Origin: an uncultured Woeseia sp.
Lineage (GTDB): Bacteria; Pseudomonadota; Gammaproteobacteria; Steroidobacterales; Woeseiaceae
Length of the DNA: 29,522 nucleotides
Assembly (NCBI GenBank): GCA_937925605.1
Contig: CALALV010000083.1
Coordinates: 1 to 29,522 of the forward strand
Direction: 5' to 3'
In this document: in pieces, positions 25,747-29,522 of the stretch
How the letters are laid out: every line of letters begins with the position of its first letter
Position numbering within the stretch: position 1 is the stretch's first letter
Translations under genes and position numbers: made by a program
Notes under the pieces: generated by a model
Told to the model about the DNA's origin: nothing
Seen by the model: the letters and a program-made list of their open reading frames with translations, nothing else
Database searches by the model: none

Positions 25747-27045
25747 ATGCGCCGACCGATCGCTGTCCTCTTGCTCGCTGCCTGCCTGCCGGTGCACGCC
25801 GCCGGTCCCCTCGACGGCCTCGACGACGCTTTCGACGCCGTCGAGCCACGCGTGATCGCGTGGCGCCGCGACATCCACGAGCACCCGGAACTGTCGAACC
25901 GCGAATTCCGGACGGCGGCGCTCGTGGCCGAGCACCTGCGCGAGCTCGGCCTCGACGAGGTCCAGACGGGTATCGCCCACACCGGCGTGGTCGGCACGCT
26001 GGTCGGCGGGCGGCCCGGGCCGGTGATCGCGCTGCGCGCCGACATGGACGGGCTGCCGGTCAGGGAGCAGACCGGCCTGCCGTTCGCCTCCCGCGCCCGC
26101 GGCGAGTACAACGGCGAGGAGGTTTACGTCATGCACGCCTGCGGGCACGACACGCACGTCGCGATGCTGATGGGCGCGGCGGAGGTCCTTGCCCGCCACC
26201 GCGACCGGCTTGCCGGCACCGTGAAGTTCATCTTCCAGCCGGCCGAGGAAGGCGCGCCGGCGGGCGAACAGGGCGGCGCGGGGCTGATGATCGACGAGGG
26301 CGTGCTGGACGGGCCCGGGGCGCCGGAGGCGATCTTCGGGCTGCACGCCTGGCCGGTCGAGAGCGCGACGCTGAACTACCGCTCGGGCAGTTTCATGGCC
26401 GCGGCGGACAACCTGTACATCAGGATCACGGGTCGCCAGACGCACGGCTCGGCCCCGTGGGCCGGCGTGGACCCGGTGTTCCTCGCAGGCCAGGTCATGA
26501 CCGCTTTGCAGGCCATCCCGGGTCGCCAGCTCGACATCACCCGGGGACCGGCCGTGATCACGATCGGCAGTATCCACGGCGGCGTGCGCGGCAACATCAT
26601 CCCGGACGAGGTCGAGATGGCGGGCACGATCCGCACCTTCGACGTCGGGGTGCGCGAAACCCTGCACGCGAGGCTCAGGAGCACGGTCAACGCGATCGTC
26701 GAGGCCGCCGGCGGCAGCGCGGAGATCGTGATCGACGGGTACGCCCCCGTCACCGGCAATCACCCGCAGCTGCTTCGCGAAATGATGCCCGCACTCGAGC
26801 AGGCCGCCGGCCCGGGCCAGGTCCGCGAGCACCCGCCGATTACCGGCGCCGAGGATTTCGCGCTGTTCCAGGAGCGCATCCCGGGCCTGTACCTGATGCT
26901 CGGCGTGAACGAGCCGGGGGTGCCGGCGGGCGCCGCCGCGCCGAACCACTCGCCGCTCTTCAACGCCTGGGAAGGCGCGCTGCTGACCGGCGTGCGCGCG
27001 CACGTGGCCTTCGCGCTGGACTACGCGGAGCGCCAGGGCCGCTGA
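25747..27045 (+). CDS. Secreted M20D amidohydrolase
   Basis: The 432-residue product is a zinc-dependent M20D peptidase of the aminoacylase/hippurate hydrolase/IAA-amino-acid hydrolase group, cleaving N-acyl amino acids. Visible metal-site residues are Cys132, His134 and His137 in ACGHDTH, Glu167/Glu168 in PAEEG, His200 in FGLHAWP, and a C-terminal PITGAEDFALF. The dimerisation domain is inserted near 205-315. The N-terminus is a signal: cleavage after VHA (18) gives a soluble periplasmic enzyme, while LAAC (10-13) would give a lipoprotein; the former fits the signal length better. It is divergent from the sugar dehydrogenase gene. Confidence 0.92.
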   Translation: MRRPIAVLLLAACLPVHAAGPLDGLDDAFDAVEPRVIAWRRDIHEHPELSNREFRTAALVAEHLRELGLDEVQTGIAHTGVVGTLVGGRPGPVIALRADMDGLPVREQTGLPFASRARGEYNGEEVYVMHACGHDTHVAMLMGAAEVLARHRDRLAGTVKFIFQPAEEGAPAGEQGGAGLMIDEGVLDGPGAPEAIFGLHAWPVESATLNYRSGSFMAAADNLYIRITGRQTHGSAPWAGVDPVFLAGQVMTALQAIPGRQLDITRGPAVITIGSIHGGVRGNIIPDEVEMAGTIRTFDVGVRETLHARLRSTVNAIVEAAGGSAEIVIDGYAPVTGNHPQLLREMMPALEQAAGPGQVREHPPITGAEDFALFQERIPGLYLMLGVNEPGVPAGAAAPNHSPLFNAWEGALLTGVRAHVAFALDYAERQGR

Positions 27046-27101
27046 GCCACGGCTTGACATAAGCAGGGCCCGCGGGCGACGCCGGCACTGCGTCACGGTC
27101 G

Positions 27102-27229
27102 TGTCGATCCCATCGACCTATACTCCGGTCGTGTCGAAATTGTCAGCTTCTTTCGACAGGACCCCGGTTCATGTCGATCGGATCGACACGTCCCGGTCGA
27201 CCTGTCGATAATTTGCTGAAAAATCGACA
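27102..27229. promoter_or_regulatory. Phased array of TGTCGA palindromes upstream of fic
   Basis: Four inverted repeats alternate between two spacings. Site A (27102-27118) is TGTCGAT-3-ATCGACC. Site B (27132-27158) is TGTCGAA-13-TTCGACA. Site C (27172-27188) is TGTCGAT-3-ATCGACA. Site D (27203-27229) is TGTCGAT-13-ATCGACA. Centres lie at about 27110, 27145, 27180 and 27216, so 35-36 bp apart. A GGTCGACC palindrome (27195-27202) lies between C and D. Each left half-site is preceded by CGGT, and a 12-bp direct repeat (27096, 27126) starts sites A and B. Half-sites lie about 10, 20 or 30 bp apart, so one face of the helix would be covered. C and D overlap the predicted promoter. Confidence 0.75.
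27183..27212 (+). promoter_or_regulatory. Predicted fic promoter
   Basis: -35 TCGACA (27183-27188, 5/6) and -10 GATAAT (27207-27212, 5/6) are 18 bp apart. The -35 lies in the right arm of palindrome C and the -10 overlaps the left arm of palindrome D. A factor bound to the array would block RNA polymerase. A second -10 candidate, TATACT (27119-27124), lies between A and B without a good -35. Confidence 0.5.
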
Positions 27230-27262
27230 TAACAGGCCGTTACTCGCCGAGGAATCCGCCCG

Positions 27263-28414
27263 ATGCCCGCCTTCGATCCCGCGCTGCCGTACAACGACCT
27301 GCCGCCGCTGCCGCCGATGGTTGGCCAGATCGAGACCACGACGGTCCTGAAGCGCTGCATCCAGGCCCGGGTCGCCCTCGCGGAGCTGAAGCAGGCGGCC
27401 GAGCTGATCCCGAATGCCGCGGTGCTGGTCAACGCCCTGCCGCTGCTCGAGGCACGCGCCAGCTCCGAGATCGAGAACATCGTCACGACGACGGACAAGC
27501 TGTTCGAGTTCGCGGATATCGCCGAGGACCGGGCGGACGCGGCGACAAAAGAGGCCCTGCGCTACCGCGCGGCGCTCCACGAAGGCTCGAAAATGGTCCA
27601 GCGGCGCATGCTGACGACCGATATGGCCATACACATATGCAGTACGATCAAGGATATAGAGCTTGATATTCGAGCAGATTCTGGAACTAACCTGAAAAAC
27701 CGGGCCACCGGCGAGGTCATCTACACGCCGCCCGAGGGCCAGAAGCGGCTGCAGCAGCTGCTCGACAACTGGCAGGACTTCATGCACCGCGCCACCGAAA
27801 TCGACCCGCTGGTGCGCATGGCGGTGCAGCACTACCAGTTCGAGGCGATCCACCCGTTCACGGACGGCAACGGCCGCACCGGGCGGATCCTGAACATCCT
27901 GTTCCTGGTCGAGCAGGGCCTGCTCGACACGCCGATCCTGTACCTGTCGCGCTACATCATCGGCCGCAAGAGCGACTACTACCGCCTGCTGCTGGAGGTG
28001 ACCCGCGAGCAGGCCTGGGAGGACTGGATTCTGTACATGCTCGAAGGGGTCGAGGAGACCTGCGTCTGGACCACGGACAAGATCAAGTCCATCCGCGAGC
28101 TGATGCAACACACGGCCGAGTACGTGCACGAGCGCCTGCCGAAGATCTACTCCTGGGAACTGGTCATGGAGCTCTTCAAGCAGCCCTACTGTCGGATCGG
28201 CAACCTGGTGGACGCCGATATCGCGAAGCGCCAGACCGCGTCCGTCTACCTGAAGCAGCTCTGCGACATCGGGGTACTGAAGGAACTGAAATCCGGGCGC
28301 GAGAACCTGTTCGTCCACCCGAAGTACATCGAGCTGCTGACCGGGGAGGAGAACGTCTGGGTTTACTACGCCGGCGTGGAAACCGACCGGGCGACGGAAT
28401 ATGCGACCGACTAG
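27263..28414 (+). CDS. Class II Fic protein adenylyltransferase
   Basis: Fic enzymes transfer AMP from ATP to target-protein hydroxyls. The 383-residue product has the active-site motif HPFTDGNGRTGR (197-208), fitting HxFx(D/E)GNGRxxR. It has an N-terminal inhibitory helix motif SSEIEN (67-72, inhibitory Glu71), which makes it class II and auto-inhibited. The flap is near TNLKNRATGEVIYTPP (142-157), and a C-terminal winged-helix-like domain lies about 300-372 (AKRQTASVYLKQLCDIGVLKEL). From memory it is closely similar along its length to Shewanella SoFic. AGGA lies 9 nt before the ATG. No antitoxin gene is needed or present. The winged helix and upstream palindromes invite a self-regulation model. 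Confidence 0.96.
   Translation: MPAFDPALPYNDLPPLPPMVGQIETTTVLKRCIQARVALAELKQAAELIPNAAVLVNALPLLEARASSEIENIVTTTDKLFEFADIAEDRADAATKEALRYRAALHEGSKMVQRRMLTTDMAIHICSTIKDIELDIRADSGTNLKNRATGEVIYTPPEGQKRLQQLLDNWQDFMHRATEIDPLVRMAVQHYQFEAIHPFTDGNGRTGRILNILFLVEQGLLDTPILYLSRYIIGRKSDYYRLLLEVTREQAWEDWILYMLEGVEETCVWTTDKIKSIRELMQHTAEYVHERLPKIYSWELVMELFKQPYCRIGNLVDADIAKRQTASVYLKQLCDIGVLKELKSGRENLFVHPKYIELLTGEENVWVYYAGVETDRATEYATD
27619..27700 (+). other. Low-GC patch inside fic
   Basis: I count 33 G/C in these 82 bases, about 40%, inside a gene that is otherwise strongly GC-rich. Three ATA isoleucine codons fall in the patch, as do TCT, GGA, ACT, GCA and CGA, all atypical for this window. The reading frame and the family-like protein sequence continue through it. 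It encodes residues about 120-146, leading into the flap that docks targets. Confidence 0.8.
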
Positions 28415-28484
28415 CGGTTGTGTAGCTCGCCCCGGTGGCAGCTGGCACAATCGGGCGCAGCCGGTGGACGGGGGTAGCTGAGGC

Positions 28485-29330
28485 TTGCACGCGAATCAAT
28501 CGACGGTCTTCCGACTGTTCAAGTACACCGTCTATGCACTGCTGACGCTGAACATCTTCCTGTTTTTCGCGGAAGAATGGGCGGCGGCCGCGCACCGCTT
28601 TGCCGACGGCATCCTGCTCAGCGACATCATCGAGGGCTTCGCCGCGACCATCGACACGGCTGCGTGGGTCGTGCTGCTGCTCGTCTTCGAGCTCGAGACC
28701 TGGGTTCTCGAGGATCGCCAGCTGACGCGCAGGGTGCGCTGGACGCTGCAGGGCATTCGCGCAGTCTGCTACGCGATCATCGTCTACGCCTTCTTCGGCT
28801 ATCTCGCCAAGCTGCTGTTCCTGCTGCGCGCGGCCCCGCTGCCCGGGGTGACGGAGCTCTGCTCGCTGGCGGCGAGCGGCTGGGTCTACGCCGTGGACCT
28901 CGACGAGTACGTGCCGGTGCTGGCCGACAACTGCGCCAACCTGTCGGCGGCCGCCGGGTTCATGCGCTTCGCCGGCATGAGCGCGATCGTCGACCTGCAG
29001 GGCTACACCGAGATCCTGCGGCTCGCCTGGGTAGACGTCATCAACGCCGGCGTCTGGCTCGGCGTGGTTGCGGTGCTGGAGCTCGACGTGCAATTGCAGA
29101 GCCGGAACCGGCTGGAAGGCTGGATCCAGCGGACCAGCAACGCGGCCAAGTACGTCATGTACTCGATCCTGCTGCTCGCCGCCATTTACTGGGGCGTCAA
29201 GGGCGACTTCGTCGACTTCTGGGACGCGTTCCTGTGGCTCGTCGCGTTCGTGTTCATCGAGCTGAACGTGCTCGACTGGCAGGCGGAGGAGCGCGAGGCA
29301 CGCGAGAACGCGGCACGCGGCGCGGCCTGA
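28485..29330 (+). CDS. Multi-pass membrane protein, unrecognised
   Basis: The 281-residue product has six or so membrane segments: about 13-28 (YTVYALLTLNIFLFF), 55-68 (TAAWVVLLLVFELE), 89-112 (IRAVCYAIIVYAFFGYLAKLL), 187-200, 222-238 (YVMYSILLLAAIYWGV) and 245-262. The halves look related: each has a helix ending in (F/L)ELE/D followed by a polar linker, W and another helix, which suggests internal duplication. Two Cys (in ELCSLA and DNCANL) lie in the central loop. The start is TTG at 28485, since an in-frame stop lies just upstream and no ATG is near. It is 70 nt after fic, same strand. I do not recognise the family. Confidence 0.75.
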   Translation: MHANQSTVFRLFKYTVYALLTLNIFLFFAEEWAAAAHRFADGILLSDIIEGFAATIDTAAWVVLLLVFELETWVLEDRQLTRRVRWTLQGIRAVCYAIIVYAFFGYLAKLLFLLRAAPLPGVTELCSLAASGWVYAVDLDEYVPVLADNCANLSAAAGFMRFAGMSAIVDLQGYTEILRLAWVDVINAGVWLGVVAVLELDVQLQSRNRLEGWIQRTSNAAKYVMYSILLLAAIYWGVKGDFVDFWDAFLWLVAFVFIELNVLDWQAEEREARENAARGAA

Positions 29331-29384
29331 GCCCGCCGCGAGGCGGCGCCCGCCCTGTCCGGAGACCCGCCGCTGCGGCTGCGC

Positions 29385-29522
29385 TCAGACCGCGCGCGTC
29401 GCGACTGCGGGCGGCACCAGGCTCGCGCGCCGCGCCGGCCCCGCTGCGGCGAGCTGCCCGCCGAGCCACAGGAGGACCGTCGCGAGCGGCACGCGGTACC
29501 AGGCCCTGCGGGCGCGATCGAA
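29385..29522 (-). CDS. C-terminal fragment of a gene cut by the window edge
   Basis: A minus-strand frame enters at the right edge and stops at a TGA (29385-29387) after 45 codons: FDRARRAWYRVPLATVLLWL, then GGQLAAAG and an Ala/Arg-rich tail. A hydrophobic stretch preceded by Arg residues suggests a membrane protein end. In DNA this GC-rich, an open frame of this size can occur by chance, so the call is weak. The 54 bp between it and the membrane protein gene show only a weak 5-bp hairpin. Confidence 0.3.
   Translation of the reverse strand, partial: FDRARRAWYRVPLATVLLWLGGQLAAAGPARRASLVPPAVATRAV

Noticed and set aside
27051..27060. TTGACA at 27054-27059 as the -35 box of the fic promoter
   Set aside because: No -10-like sequence lies 15-19 bp downstream; the region is GC-only there. 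The pair at 27183/27207 is much better.
27096..27229. CRISPR array
   Set aside because: The repeats are 7-bp palindrome arms with 3- or 13-bp spacers, far too short for CRISPR repeats and spacers, and no cas gene is near.
27263..28414. Fic as the toxin of a toxin-antitoxin pair
   Set aside because: The inhibitory helix SSEIEN is inside the protein itself (class II), and no small antitoxin gene precedes or overlaps it.

Overview
The window is GC-rich chromosomal DNA with compact operons and typical gammaproteobacterial gene order (yebC-ruvCAB-ybgC-tolQRAB-pal-cpoB-tRNA-Lys, sucA-sucB-lpd, and a RelA of the monofunctional type). With an AlkB alkane hydroxylase, a PQQ-type dehydrogenase and several secreted or lipidated proteins, it suggests a free-living, probably marine or hydrocarbon-exposed gammaproteobacterium. 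The lineage cannot be fixed further from sequence alone. No plasmid, phage, IS or CRISPR hallmark was seen.

Positions 1-8380 are one long leftward (minus-strand) run. YebC is followed by the Holliday-junction genes ruvC, ruvA and ruvB, then the thioesterase ybgC and the complete Tol-Pal envelope system (tolQ, tolR, tolA, tolB, pal, cpoB), mostly joined by start/stop overlaps. A short hairpin and a separate promoter lead into tRNA-Lys(TTT). A second, decayed tRNA 3' end lies just beyond it. A divergent relA (8502-10661) faces the leftward 2-oxoglutarate dehydrogenase operon sucA-sucB-lpd (16277-10668).

Positions 16456-18922 hold a small DUF5658-like membrane protein, a cytochrome c lipoprotein and, divergent from them, alkB. 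The shared 213-bp intergenic region is AT-rich and carries an inverted repeat. Positions 18923-20321 look accessory. A CPBP (CAAX-like) intramembrane protease meets, tail to tail and sharing a CTAG, a 66-aa minus-strand peptide with a textbook double-glycine leader, which looks like a secreted bacteriocin or RiPP precursor. After an outer-membrane barrel protein and a small anchored protein come an MFS transporter, a divergent PHP-domain RNase AM/TrpH gene with arfB, a small ribbon-helix-helix-like protein with GTTAC repeats in front of it, a PQQ-type sugar dehydrogenase and a divergent M20 amidohydrolase.

Positions 27046-29522 hold the most striking regulatory structure. Four TGTCGA-type palindromes sit at regular 35-36 bp centre spacing, with half-sites about 10, 20 or 30 bp apart, in front of a class II Fic AMP-transferase related to Shewanella SoFic. 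Two of the palindromes overlap a good predicted promoter. The fic gene also contains an internal patch of about 80 bp at roughly 40% GC, next to the target-binding flap. An unrecognised multi-pass membrane protein follows, and a gene fragment runs off the right edge.
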